The notes below the pieces were generated by a model, which had not been told where the DNA came from, did no database searches, and worked only from the letters and a program-made list of their open reading frames with translations. Made by a program: the position numbers and the translations under genes. Positions 35,101 to 43,885 of a stretch of 64,000 bases of DNA are shown piece after piece. Numbering within the stretch: the first letter of the stretch is position 1; every line of letters begins with the position of its first letter. Source of the DNA: Mytilisepta virgata (taxonomy: Eukaryota > Mollusca > Bivalvia > Mytilida > Mytilidae); contig CM051518.1 of assembly GCA_028015205.1 (NCBI GenBank), positions 52,562,372-52,626,371 on the forward strand, given 5' to 3'.

Positions 35101-35686
35101 CATAATCAGAACTTTTTTCTGAAGAAAGTGCTGAGTAAATTTCAGCGGCCTTGCCCACAAAAACACTTTGCAACATTGTAGTCCAATAAGGCTTTGGCCA
35201 TTTCAAATTTTGAGCAATTTTCTCAAATTGTGGAAAAAATTTATCCACCGTTTTTTCACAAAATTTAGGAACCAAACGTATATTTTTTGCTGCCTCAAAA
35301 TGTTCTGATTTTGACTTAGTGTTGCTTTCTACTTTAGCCATTTCTATTTTTATTTTCTCCATCTCTAACCTTTCCCTCATTTGAAGTTCTGCCTGTAATT
35401 GTTTTTCTTCTTTTTCTAATTGTTTTAATTTAAGTTCATGTTCTAATTCAAGCTGTTTTAATTTGAAAGCATCAACATTTTCGACCTTAAGGTCAAGAGC
35501 CTCTTCACCAAAAATTTCTGAATCAACTAACTTGTCTATTACCAAATTTTTTATAATTTGTTTTCTCATAGATGTTCTAAAATCTATTTTTAGATGTTTA
35601 GCAAGCAACACTAATTCTTCCTTCTTTAATTTATCAAACCCTTCCAGGTCTGGCGTTTTCAAAAATTTACCAGCATCAAATTCCAT
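32093..35686 (-). CDS. Gag-protease-integrase polyprotein of LTR retrotransposon, RT truncated
   Basis: The ORF has 1197 codons with no internal stop. In order it shows a Lys/Glu-rich N-terminal Gag with a coiled-coil tract (about residues 60-125) and a capsid-like middle. A CCHC zinc knuckle CAYCKKNGHLMADC lies near residue 355, and an aspartic protease motif LRDTGASQSLL near 440. The HHCC integrase finger ends in CKSCHIC, and the DDE core has IDCVGPLP, SDQGSNF and HPESQGALERFH, with exactly 35 residues between the second Asp and the Glu. A chromatin-binding-like tail (GPYTIDSKIND...) is followed by the leader that normally precedes RT (HPYRLNPRKLDFMRQEIRYM). The frame then reaches DFIKTLYTYY and runs through the polypurine tract into the LTR. 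No FVDD/YxDD box or RNase H is present. Packaging and integration functions look intact; reverse transcription must come from elsewhere. Confidence 0.93.
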   Translation of the reverse strand: MEFDAGKFLKTPDLEGFDKLKKEELVLLAKHLKIDFRTSMRKQIIKNLVIDKLVDSEIFGEEALDLKVENVDAFKLKQLELEHELKLKQLEKEEKQLQAELQMRERLEMEKIKIEMAKVESNTKSKSEHFEAAKNIRLVPKFCEKTVDKFFPQFEKIAQNLKWPKPYWTTMLQSVFVGKAAEIYSALSSEKSSDYDTVKQEVLKAYELVPEAYRQKFRFYKKFETQTYVEFAREKEDLFDKWLTSKKIDKNFDKLRQLMLLEEFKQCVNLDLKTHLDDKTVETLQDAAVVSDNYTISHKRSFKGQNFNTSSGNYKNQSTERTDCKPVAQNKSPSSYNMSGPKFDTFEKKSLTCAYCKKNGHLMADCFRLQKKNERDHKPKSSACTTPVVTNKLECPASQAFKSSFCDYMEDYQPFMSDGFVSIVNNTTPQPIKILRDTGASQSLLLEGVLPLSEETSVGASVLLRGVELGCIDVPLHRIYLKSDLITGPVVVGVRPTLPVEGVSLLLGNDLARNKVVAEPIVTSEPVVDVKSPEEDAELYPACVVTRAMARKQQDEDLQEGQYDYMDLSDTFFADIEGPGSSEKAIIRPPGTNKRLIMPWPDVNSHSLDKRTFREEQNKDPEVLQLCKRALPQEADKVAECYYHQDGILMRKWRPPDAIPEEEWRVVYQVVVPKVYRQEIIGLAHDTPLAGHLGIRKTCLKILQHFYWPRLRNDVTEYCKSCHICQVVGKPNQKIPPAPLLPIPAFEEPFSRVLIDCVGPLPKTKTGNAYLLTIMCTSTRFPEAIPLRNIKTPTIVKALIKFFTLVGLPKSIQSDQGSNFMSGLFQQVVYQLGIAQYRSSAYHPESQGALERFHQTLKNMIRTFCLQFDRDWDDGVHFLLFAVREAVQESLGFSPFELVFGHTVRGPLKLVKEKWLTEHTDLNLLDYVSRFKEKLYTACQIAQKNLKTVPNKMKIWYDKDARDRVFEPGDKVLVFLPVPGHPLQAKYCGPYTIDSKINDLNYIVKTPGRRKQNRVCHINMLKPYFERTNEGESKPVATLAMVKSENDHDKPDIIEPSFDSKTMEQTVRLKNSEILSDLDSKLAHLTFDRRQKLKTLVFSFKNLFPDVPNKTTAVCHDVDVGDASPIKQHPYRLNPRKLDFMRQEIRYMLYLDFIKTLYTYYIFLYILFMRSSRYPPTSFKGGGVMILYYYIYFDMVL
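32139..32149 (-). other. Polypurine tract
   Basis: On the minus strand AAGGGGGGAGG abuts the 3' LTR start TGTTA... This is the plus-strand primer expected for LTR elements and confirms the orientation. Confidence 0.85.
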
Positions 35687-35751
35687 TTTGTAGAATTTTG
35701 TTGGCTAATTCTAATAAAAATACTGAAAAAATTTATTAAGATATTAACGTT

Positions 35752-35770
35752 ATCCCGAGACGAGCCCCCA
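35752..35770 (-). other. Primer-binding site, tRNA-Pro-like
   Basis: On the minus strand, five bases after the 5' LTR, lies TGGGGGCTCGTCTCGGGAT. It begins TGG and resembles the complement of a tRNA-Pro 3' end apart from one extra base. The primer identity is inferred from remembered tRNA-Pro sequences. Confidence 0.65.
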
Positions 35771-35775
35771 ATTTC

Positions 35776-36413
35776 TGTTACGGCCGAAATCACCTTTAAA
35801 ATGTAGCCAACAAAAGACACAAATCAATAATAAAATTTAACAAGATTTATTATAGATACAAAGTTTACAAAAATATTACAAAAAAAACTAAAATGTCAAC
35901 TTAACTGTTCAAAATCCTGTTTTTTCTTGATCCGGAATTCTGGTCAATGTTGCCTGAATCCAAACGGAATATTATATCCAATCAGTCACAATCTAGTATG
36001 ATGTAATGAAAATAACAGTCTGTCAAGTACGATGTATGAAACGTAAATAAATCCAACAGCTGAGAACACAAGAATGTCTATGTACGGTCCAATATGCTAT
36101 ACCCTGCAAGTTTAACTTTCGTGTCCATATATATACTGTAGAACGGAAACTTCTGGAATACGGTAGAAGTTCGAATCACACCATAATTATTACGTAAGTC
36201 AAATAGAAAGTTCTAGTTATTCCATCAGTATCCATTATTGTTCCAGTGATTTCTAAACTGCGCAGTTATAACATTATTTGGTAAACAACTATAAATATTA
36301 TGTAAACATATTATACATGTTATAAGGCTACGCAAAACAAAGCAGGCCAAGATAAATAATATAATAATTACAATACCATATCAAAATAAATATAATAATA
36401 CAATATCATAACA
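35776..36413 (-). repeat. 5' LTR
   Basis: 638 bp, apparently identical to 31501-32138. It is followed on the plus strand by ATATCCAG, whose first four bases repeat the ATAT on the other side of the element. It should contain the promoter; no confident TATA box was picked. Confidence 0.93.
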
Positions 36414-36521
36414 ATATCCAGTTTATATCAAAAACAACAACAGATAAATCACAATATTTGGTATATTAATGCATCATTAAAGAGTATTCATGTCACTCTC
36501 TATATAATATATAGCTGGAAT

Positions 36522-36847
36522 AACTCCTCGGTGGTCTCTTGGTAGCGTCGATCCCCGGACTGGTCAACCCAAAGACATTAAAATTGGTATTTGCTGTTTC
36601 TCTGCCAAGCACGCGGCATCTAGGACAAGAGCAAAGATCTACTGGTTGGCTCGGACTCTGTATAATGTGTCTGAGTGGGGTGATATGTCTTCCTGCGAAC
36701 AGTTACCTCGTGAGCTAGCACATTAAAAATCCGGCTCAGCATGTCGGTCTAGCACAAAGCTGGGATCATATTCATTGTCATACATGTTCTTGTCCTGATA
36801 TGCACCTTTCTACCACTGGATGTTAAACAACAATTCATCCATCCATG
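36522..36847 (+). mobile_element. SINE-like insertion
   Basis: A GC-richer block of about 326 bp begins CTCGGTGGTCTCTTGGTAGCG..GATCCCCGG and ends CCACTGGATGTTAAACAACAATTCATCC. The 8-bp GCTGGAAT (36514-36521 and 36848-36855) brackets it, suggesting target duplication. The start resembles a pol III promoter region only loosely. A SINE is the most likely identity. Confidence 0.5.
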
Positions 36848-36855
36848 GCTGGAAT

Positions 36856-37436
36856 TATTTCTGGAATCTGGCCACTGTAGGTAAAATTACATAGTTTCTT
36901 ATTTAGTTCACATTTCTTAGTCTACTTTTCTTTGACAATACTGTTAAGACAGGAGAGGCATTTTTGTGTGCTCAATCTTGCAATTATTGCATTGTTATGA
37001 ATAAATAGTATTTAGAAATGAAAATTTCCAACTAAACTTAGATTAGAATATAAATGGTACAAAAACAGTTTCAAAGTACCATTATTGATATTCTACTCTA
37101 GTGGGAGGTAATATTTTTTTATCACTTAGTTACTGTCCCAAAACGAGACTGTTCATTGAATGTTGCTGTCTACATTGAATACTGTGATTATTTTTTAATT
37201 TTAGGCATATTTTTTGGGACCATTTATTCTGAGGTATATTTGCTCCTTGTTGAATACCTCACAATAACGCCCTAGATGTTTTCAATATTTCCTCTAATCT
37301 TGGTACCGAATGTTAGCTCAATCACTCACTTCCTCATCTTTAACCCCCCCCCCCCCCTAAAAAAAATCAATAAAAAGAAATGATGAGTGAAAGCCAAAGG
37401 CTTAGCTCTTTACTATCTTCATACTTTTGTTACACG
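36856..37436. other. AT-rich, no gene seen; C14 run
   Basis: Unique-looking AT-rich DNA with a poly-C run of about 14 near 37346. No ORF of interest. Confidence 0.4.
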
Positions 37437-37483
37437 AGGGCCATGTGAGCTTTTGTCATCATTTTGCGACCTTAGTCGTCATA
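37437..37483 (+). repeat. Truncated AGCTCACC-family head
   Basis: AGGGCCATGTGAGCTTTTGTCATCATTTTGCG is the right arm of the family head plus the start of its microsatellite. The left arm and the body are gone. Confidence 0.6.
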
Positions 37484-38456
37484 AAGAGGACAAATATCCC
37501 TAAGGCACAAACCAAAAAACGCAATCCATAAGACAGACAAACCCGGGAGGACAAATGAACAGCCTCAAGCACAACAAATACACACTGAAAACTAAAAAAA
37601 AAACAACAACACGAACTCCTATAAGAACTATGAGTGAACTCAGGTGTTCTGGAAGGGTAAGCAGTTCCTGTTCCGTATACGACACCCGTCGTGAAGTTCA
37701 ACAAAGTCAATCCGGTGGTAGTCACAAATCGAAGGAGGTACATGAAATGTTACAACAGTGGAAAGAGGTCCAACATCATCTTAGATATTGGAACACTGTA
37801 ACTGTCAATCAATCGTGATTATGACCGTAAAATTTCCTAAGTGGTGACATCAACTTATCCTTGATAAAACCCCAGTAATCCTCCTTGTCGAAAGTCATGG
37901 TAACTCACGCATGCCCTTGAATATCGGATAAGCTGAGAAACGTAGCCGCCATATGCAGGCGATGCTGGTATATTGCTACTCAAGAAGGGAAAGTTAACAA
38001 TAGGAAAGTTAAAGTCATCACGTTTGTCATAAAGTTTTGTCTTCAAATGTCCTTCATTGTCTATTTCAAGAAACAAATCCAAATATGAAGCGGACTTCAA
38101 TATATCTGTAGTATCCTTAATTTCAAGCTCATTGGGATAGATGAGATGTAGAAAGTCTTTGAATTTGTCGTTATTTAACGACAATACGTCATCTATATAA
38201 AGAAAAGTGAAATTAAAGGATTGGGCTAGTTTCTTTTTTGTTTCCACGTAGTAGCCCTTGAAAGAGCCCGCTTCATATGAGTACAGAAACAGATCCGCTA
38301 GGATAGGAGCGCAGTTGGTTCCCATTGGAATGCCGATTGTTTGTTGAAATTTCAAAATTCAAATACGTTATCTATGAGAAAATCTAACATGTTGTAATTT
38401 CATCTTCAGAATACTTTTTGTCAGAATCAGAGTGGTTTTTCACGAAATAAGCCTGC
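37484..38456 (-). pseudogene. Penelope-like element reverse transcriptase fragment
   Basis: The minus-strand 166-codon frame 38355-37855 reads FQQTIGIPMGTNCAPILADL, SYEAG, FTFLYIDDVLSLNN, ELEIKDTTD, ASYLDL, KLYDKRDDFNFPIVNFPFL, SNIPASPAYGGYVSQLIRYS. These are RT domains with the YIDD catalytic box and the wording typical of metazoan Penelope-like elements. Upstream to about 38456 a frame-shifted NHSDSDKKYSE block extends the match. Downstream, 37733-37484 is the element's 3' part, since the same 250-bp block occurs alone at 39185-39440. The N-terminus, linker and GIY-YIG endonuclease are missing. Confidence 0.85.
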
Positions 38457-38469
38457 CACTGCCGTGGAA

Positions 38470-38580
38470 ATTCATTTAAAAATCAAACCTGCATCAATAG
38501 TACTCTTAGAATTATTGTCAGATGACCCGGACTTTCAACCAAGATTGCTATCACAATTATTTGATTGTCGACCACATCCT
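38470..38580 (+). repeat. Fragment of AGCTCACC-family tandem unit
   Basis: AATTATTGTCAGATGACCCGGACTTTCAACCAAGATTGC closely follows the unit seen near 12195-12235. It is a single partial unit with no head or tail. Confidence 0.5.
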
Positions 38581-39116
38581 AAGATATGGCTGGGTGGAAA
38601 ACTGCACTTCATATTTTTTCTTTAGCAATTAGTGCAAACTTTCATGTATATTTGTTATAATTTTTCCATTTTAAACTACATAAAAGATTTTTTAGAAACC
38701 AAAAATTCGAGAATATCTGTAAAGGTTGTGAAAGCAGTCGCAGACTAAACAGATAATTGCTGGAAGGTTTAATGCTGATAAAGATTGTACATTTCATTAA
38801 TGTGTCAAAATACAAGAGCTCTTTTTTTCATTTTCTACTGACGCATAAGGACATATGGTGATAACAGACTAGACTGATGGGCGTTTCATCTCACGGGAAA
38901 TTTCATTGGTGTGCGACCGAGTTTAGAACATCTAGTCTACCTTTTGTCACATATCGATGACCTCATTTTTACATATGTTTTTTATTCTTTTAGTAATATA
39001 TTTATCCTTGTGGTTATATATATGCCAAGAATATTTCACCCAACCCAGATCTTTTAGATAAAGTAAATAATTGTAGGGACTTAAATGAACTTTAAAGAGT
39101 AAAGTCTTTAAAGTTC

Positions 39117-39940
39117 TTGATTAAAAACGAATTTGAAGAAAAATATAAAAACATTTTTGAAAATAAAATAAATAGCTATGATGGAGAGGACAAATATATC
39201 TAGGGAGGAAATCAAAAAATGTAATCCATTCGACAGACAAACCCGGGAAGACAAATGAGCAACCACAAGCACAAAAAATAAACATTGAAAACTAAAAAGC
39301 AATGAACAACACGAACTCCTATAAAAACCAGGAGTGAACCCAGATGCTCCGGAAGGGTAAGCAGTTCCTGCTCCGTATACGGCACCCGTCGTGAAGTTCA
39401 ACAAAGTCAATCCGGTGGAAGTCACAAATCGGTGGAAATCGTAAACTGTTACTTTATAAAAATTGAAAACTTAGCTTGTATAGAGAATTTTATTTGGTTT
39501 CCAATTACTTTTCTATAAGAAAATGCTTCACTATGTTGAGAATTAGTGACCATAATTTAGAAATAGAAAAAGGTCGCTATTATAAAGAAAGGATAGAATA
39601 TGTAAACGGTGCCACTTGCTGGAGGATGAAAAACACTTCCTTTTTGAATGTAAAATTGACAAAAATCTAAGAGATAATCTATTTGAAAATTGTTTGCCTA
39701 CTGATAATTTTATGTCTCTAACCCAAGAACAAAAAGTTAAAGAAATGTTAAACCCGTCTATCATGGAACATGTAAAAATAAAACAGTCATTAGAAGAGGT
39801 CTTGTTATTTCTTTCATGTGTTCATTTTGATTAAAATACCAAAAGAAGTAAGATTATGCAAAAACTGCAAAAAAATGAAGATGAAATTTATTTCTTTTTA
39901 TATTGTGATATTAACAGTCATATTAGAAAAATTTTATAAA
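39117..39940 (+). pseudogene. LINE ORF2 C-terminal fragment, interrupted
   Basis: LKNEFEEKYKNIFENKINSYDG (39117-39183) continues after a 250-bp insertion as GNRKLLLYK..., then LRISDHNLEIEKGRY, RICKRC, LLEDEKHFLFECKIDKNLRD and a final ...LEEVLLFLSCVHFD stop near 39834. Frames shift at least twice. The CxxC...HxxxxC end is the zinc-finger-like tail found in the other LINE fragments here. Confidence 0.7.
39185..39440 (-). mobile_element. Solo 3' fragment of the Penelope-like element
   Basis: Nearly the same 250 bp as 37484-37733 (GAGGACAAATAT...; GACAGACAAACCCGGGA; GAACTCCTATA; GAAGTTCAACAAAGTCAATCCGGTGG). It is inserted in a LINE frame, so it moved as a unit, most simply as a 5'-truncated Penelope-like copy. 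The ORFs in it are not separately recognised. Confidence 0.6.
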
Positions 39941-40546
39941 TGAGAACACACAATTTAAAGATTTAAATGAGATCAATAAATTTACATATATCCTCAACCC
40001 AAGATCACATATTCAGGTAAATAAGCTCGATAGAGCTGAGGACAAGAGACTCTTGAAAATTTACTCCACAATGTATATAAGTGATCATGTTGATGTTGTT
40101 TTCATTTTGTTATGTTGTGTCACATACTATGAAATTTTTTCGAGAAAAATTTAAAAAGTTGAAAATCGTTTCATTTTTTCAAATTTGATAGCAAAAAGTC
40201 ATGTCAAAATATCTTTGATGAGATATCTGAATGTCCCTGGTGTAATGGGAAAAATCCTCTTTTTCTCCCTCCTTGTGAGTGACATTCACCACAAGGACCA
40301 TCAGTACAAGTTTCCTCCTAGATCTATATAAAAAAAATAACAGCTCCTTTTGATAGCAAAATCCATATCATCAGCTCTAGATAAAAAAAATTGTTATGCT
40401 TCATATTGAGTTAGGATACAAACAGTAGTTTATATATATACAAAATATTATTGCAGAATTTCATGGGAATGTAATTGTTCTATATATTTATGAACAAACG
40501 TAGATCACACCCTTTTTGAAAAATCACTTCGAAATGACAACCTGGG

Positions 40547-40635
40547 TTGCGTTCAATATCCTAGCAGCTAGCCTAGCAGTTATATCCCTAGATATCGATC
40601 TATGTTGAACGACATGCTAAGTAGCTAGGCTAGCA
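40547..40635. repeat. Short palindromic MITE relic with GCGTTCAATAT ends
   Basis: GCGTTCAATATCCTAGCAGCTAGCC at the left and TGTTGAAC plus TAGCTAGGCTAGC at the right form inverted repeats. A compact relative with GCGTTCAATAT/ATATTGAACGC arms lies at 45679-45720. Confidence 0.5.
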
Positions 40636-40739
40636 AAATGGCGTCGATGTCAATAAAATATAGACAAAAAATCATTTTGTATGGAAATATTCCTATTACT
40701 GCTAAGAACATCGTGACAGACTTTGTACAAATCATATAT

Positions 40740-41105
40740 AAATTTGTTATATATATGTTTTTATTAATAGAAAGAGGGGTTAAACAAGGGGATAATTTAA
40801 ATTCTTTATTATTTAATATATATATCAATGAAATCCATGATATGTTTAATGACAAATGGTTTCCAGTTATGCTTGAAAAACTATTTTTAAATTGTCTAAT
40901 GTTTGCAGATGATATTTTATTATTATCAGAAACACCTGAAGGACTTCGGAACTGTTTAGTGAGTACTGTAAGAATTTGCAACTTTCTATAAATGTTGAAA
41001 AATCAAACGTAATGGTATTTCAACAAAGAAATATATTGGATAATAAGTATGATTTCTTCCTGAACGAAACAATATTAGAAAAAGCATTAAAATATAAATA
41101 TTGAT
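40740..41105 (+). pseudogene. LINE reverse-transcriptase core fragment
   Basis: RGVKQGDNLNSLLFNIYINEI is followed by LNCLMFADDILLLSETPEGL, the RT catalytic FADD box. A frameshift near 40962 is followed by YCKNLQLSINVEKSNVMVF. This is the palm domain of a non-LTR retrotransposon, missing most of its 5' and 3' parts. The plus-strand frame at 40638-40991 includes unrelated upstream residues. Confidence 0.85.
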
Positions 41106-41309
41106 GATGTTTCATTCCACAAATATAGAATTATCTTAAAAGGCAAATAAAGTAATGTTTTCCATGTTTAAATATCTCACCCCTCTTGATAATATAAATA
41201 TTAATATTCATAAAAAAAATATTTGAATCCTTAATAAAACTTGCTTCAAATTATAATTTTTAAAGTCAGAATCGTGATACCGGAAATGAGTTTCTGAAAA
41301 AGGGCTATA

Positions 41310-41665
41310 CCCTATTGATATCAAGCCACCTACAATCATATTACTTGGTGTGAGGATGCATCTGGGGGAGTAACACAGCCTCCCACTAAAATTAGGTCAC
41401 TCTGACCTACTTATCGCGCTTCATTTACATAGGTTAAGTTAAGTCAAGTTCAGTTCTCTGATGCAAAGCAACCTACAATCATATACTTGGTGTCAGTGTG
41501 CATCTCGGGAAGTAACACAGCCTACCACCAAAATTAGGTTACTCTGACCTTCTTATTGCACTTCATTGACTAAGGTTAAGCTTAGCGTCTGAGTTCAGTT
41601 CTCTGATACCAAGCGGCCTACAATCATGTTCATCTCGAGGAGCTACACAACGACACACCAAAATT
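41310..41665 (-). repeat. 147-bp array family 2, inverted part (about 2.3 units)
   Basis: Reverse complements of the units at 42355-43390: CCTACAATCATAT.ACTTGGTGT, GTAACACAGCCT, AATTAGGTCACTCTGACCT and TTCAGTTCTCTGATAC. A perfect AGGTCA-CTC-TGACCT palindrome lies at 41394-41408. Confidence 0.8.
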
Positions 41666-42340
41666 AGAGGGGGAACGAGGCGAATTTTGTAATCGTAGAT
41701 TTCTTGTTATAAATGGAGCAAAAAACCGCATAAGATCGTTAGAAAATAAAATAAGTGAATAATCCTTTATACTTCGTTGTATGTCAGTGATGTTACTGAA
41801 GTAATCTTGCCTTAACATTTCATATTTTGGAGAATTGAAGAAGAAATGTTTTTCATTCTCTATCTCATTTAAATTACATTTTTGACATATTCTGTTTTCT
41901 CTTCTGATGTTTTTATACCTTCCTCTTTCAATTTCTAAAAAGTGATCACTAACTCTCATTTTTGTAAGGTTTTTTTCTATTTTCAAGGTTTGTTTGAAGC
42001 CGGGTTTGAAGTAGAAAATATTCAGTTTGATATTGAGTTTTTATTTTACTATATAAGTATATTTTACTATCTTCTTTCACTGTTTTTAATTTTTTAAAGA
42101 ACACACTTTCATAATTATTTCTAAGTTTTGGATTCAAAGTTGTAGTTAAATTAAATTTCTCTTTTTGGTAGTTTATTACTTTCAATTGGCTTTGATCAAT
42201 GTCATTAGAAGTGCATATATTATCAACAAATGAAAACCAGGAGTATATAACAGCGGAGTGAAGGGACTTAAATATGCATCATCTAGAAAAAGGATTATTG
42301 TTTCCATTTACACATCTACATAAGTATTTCAGGGATTGCA
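41650..42340 (-). pseudogene. LINE ORF2 C-terminal fragment between inverted arrays
   Basis: The minus strand reads FLDDAY..., LNPKLRNNYESVFFKKLKTV, KIYLYSKIKTQYQTEYF, then (after a frame change) a MRVSDHFLEIERGRYKNIRR-like stretch and ENRICQKCNLNEIENEKHFF. It is closely related to the copy at 52200-53320. The final Cys of the zinc-finger-like motif is replaced (NSPKY). Confidence 0.8.
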
Positions 42341-42354
42341 ATTTAATGTATGTA

Positions 42355-43595
42355 TCAATAGGGAACTGAACTTGGACGTAAAACTTAACCTAAGTCAAAG
42401 AAGCGAAATAAAGTAGGTCAGAGGGACATAATTTTGATGGGAGGTTGTGTTACTCCCCAAGATGCACCCCGACACCACGTAATATGACTGTAGGCCGCTT
42501 GGAATCGGAGAACTGAACTCGGACATAATACTTAACCTAAGTCAATGAAGCACGATAAATAGGTCAGAGTGACCTAATTTTGGTGGAAGGTTGTGTTGCT
42601 TGCTGAGATGCACCCTGACACCAAGTAATATGATTACAGATGCGTTAGTATCAGAGAACTTAACTCGGACGTAAAACTTAACCTAAGTCAATGAAGCAGG
42701 ATAAGTAGGTCATAGTGACCTAATTTTGGTGGGAGGCTGTGTTACCCCCCCCCCCCCAAATGCACCCTCACACCGAGTTATATGATTGTAAGTCCGTTAG
42801 TATCAGAGAACTGAACTCGGACGTAAAACTTAACCTCAGTCAATGAAGCGCAATAAGTAGGTCAGAGTGGCCTAATTTTGGTGGGAGGCTGTGTTGCTTC
42901 CTGAGATGCCGCCTGGCACCAAGTAATATGATTATAGGTCCGTTAGTATCAGACGTAAGACTTAACCCAAGTCAATGAAGCGCAATCAGTATATCAGAGT
43001 GATCTAAATTTGGTGGGAGGCTGTGTTACTTCCTGAGATGCACCTTGACACCAAGTAGTATGATTGTAGGTCCTTTGGTATCAGAGGACTGAACTCGGAC
43101 ATAAAATTTAACCTAAGTCAACAAAGCAGGATAAGTAGGTCACAGTGACCTAATTTTGGTGGGAGGCTGTGTTATTCTCGGAGATGCACCCTGACACCAA
43201 GTAATATGATTGTAGGTCCCTTGGTATCGGAGAACTGAACTCGGACGTAAAACTTAACCTAAGTCAATGAAGCACAATAAGTAGGTCAGAGTGACCTAAT
43301 GGGAGGCGGTGTTACTCTCCAAGATGCATCCTCACACCAAGTAATATGATTGTAGGTCACTTTGAATGTTAACACTGATTTTTGACATAAAACTTAAAAG
43401 CCAGTCAACCGTGTAATATGGATCATATGACCTTCATATTATGTCACATGGTCAGTTTCTTCAACATGCACTTGCACACAAAAATATATGACCCTTAGTC
43501 AACTAGTAACTGAGAACTGGCTGTGGACGCGGACGCGGACGTGGACGCCGGGGGTACTCCATTAGTCCCCCTCAACTTCATTGAGGCGAACTAAA
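42355..43595 (-). mobile_element. 147-bp array family 2 with head hairpin
   Basis: About seven units of roughly 147 bp, each with GAACTGAACTCGGACGTAAA, CTTAACCTAAGTCAATGAAG, AGGTCAGAGTGACCT, TTTTGGTGGGAGGCTGTGTT and CCAAGTAATATGATTGTAGG. At the right the sequence passes through GACGCGGACGCGGACGTGGACG and ends with a CCTCAACTTCATTGAGG hairpin near 43570, so the head is on the right. The array shares its AACTTAACC.AAGTCA.TGAAGC...AGGTCA..GTGACC core with the 1712-2990 array. Confidence 0.75.
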
Positions 43596-43885
43596 AAGTC
43601 CATAGTACTGAGGAAAGTGGACTCTACAGCTGCATAATATGTGTATCTGTTTCCATATTTTGATATTTATTTCTGCCTTGTATTTATGTTATTTTAATGT
43701 TTAAATAATGCTGTATGTACCATAGTTGCAGTAATTCTCCTTTGAAAAAATAGTGAGGTATCTACATACAAACCGGCTGTTACCCACATTGTAATTCGTA
43801 TTCGTACTTAAAAGTTTTAAATCCAACATTGAAAATCGGAATCACACTTAAATCTCACAATGAAAAACAAAACCACGCGTCTGAA

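Larger units (their letters stand above)
31501..36413 (-). mobile_element. LTR retrotransposon, IN-before-RT order, RT/RNase H missing
   Basis: Two 638-bp LTRs (TGTTACGG...CATAACA) flank a 3637-bp interior. I found no difference between the LTRs when reading them side by side. ATAT precedes the element and follows it, giving a 4-bp target duplication. On the minus strand the order is 5' LTR, tRNA-Pro-like primer site, one ORF (Gag, protease, integrase, start of RT), polypurine tract, 3' LTR. Integrase upstream of the RT leader is the order described for Gmr1-type Ty3/gypsy relatives. The RT and RNase H body is absent, so the element cannot copy itself and was presumably moved in trans. Identical LTRs imply very recent insertion. 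Confidence 0.9.

Noticed and set aside
32258..35693. Many open frames on both strands across the LTR retrotransposon (for example 33611-33796, 34348-34569, 34633-34857)
   Set aside because: They lie in other frames of the 1197-codon polyprotein and show no domain of their own.
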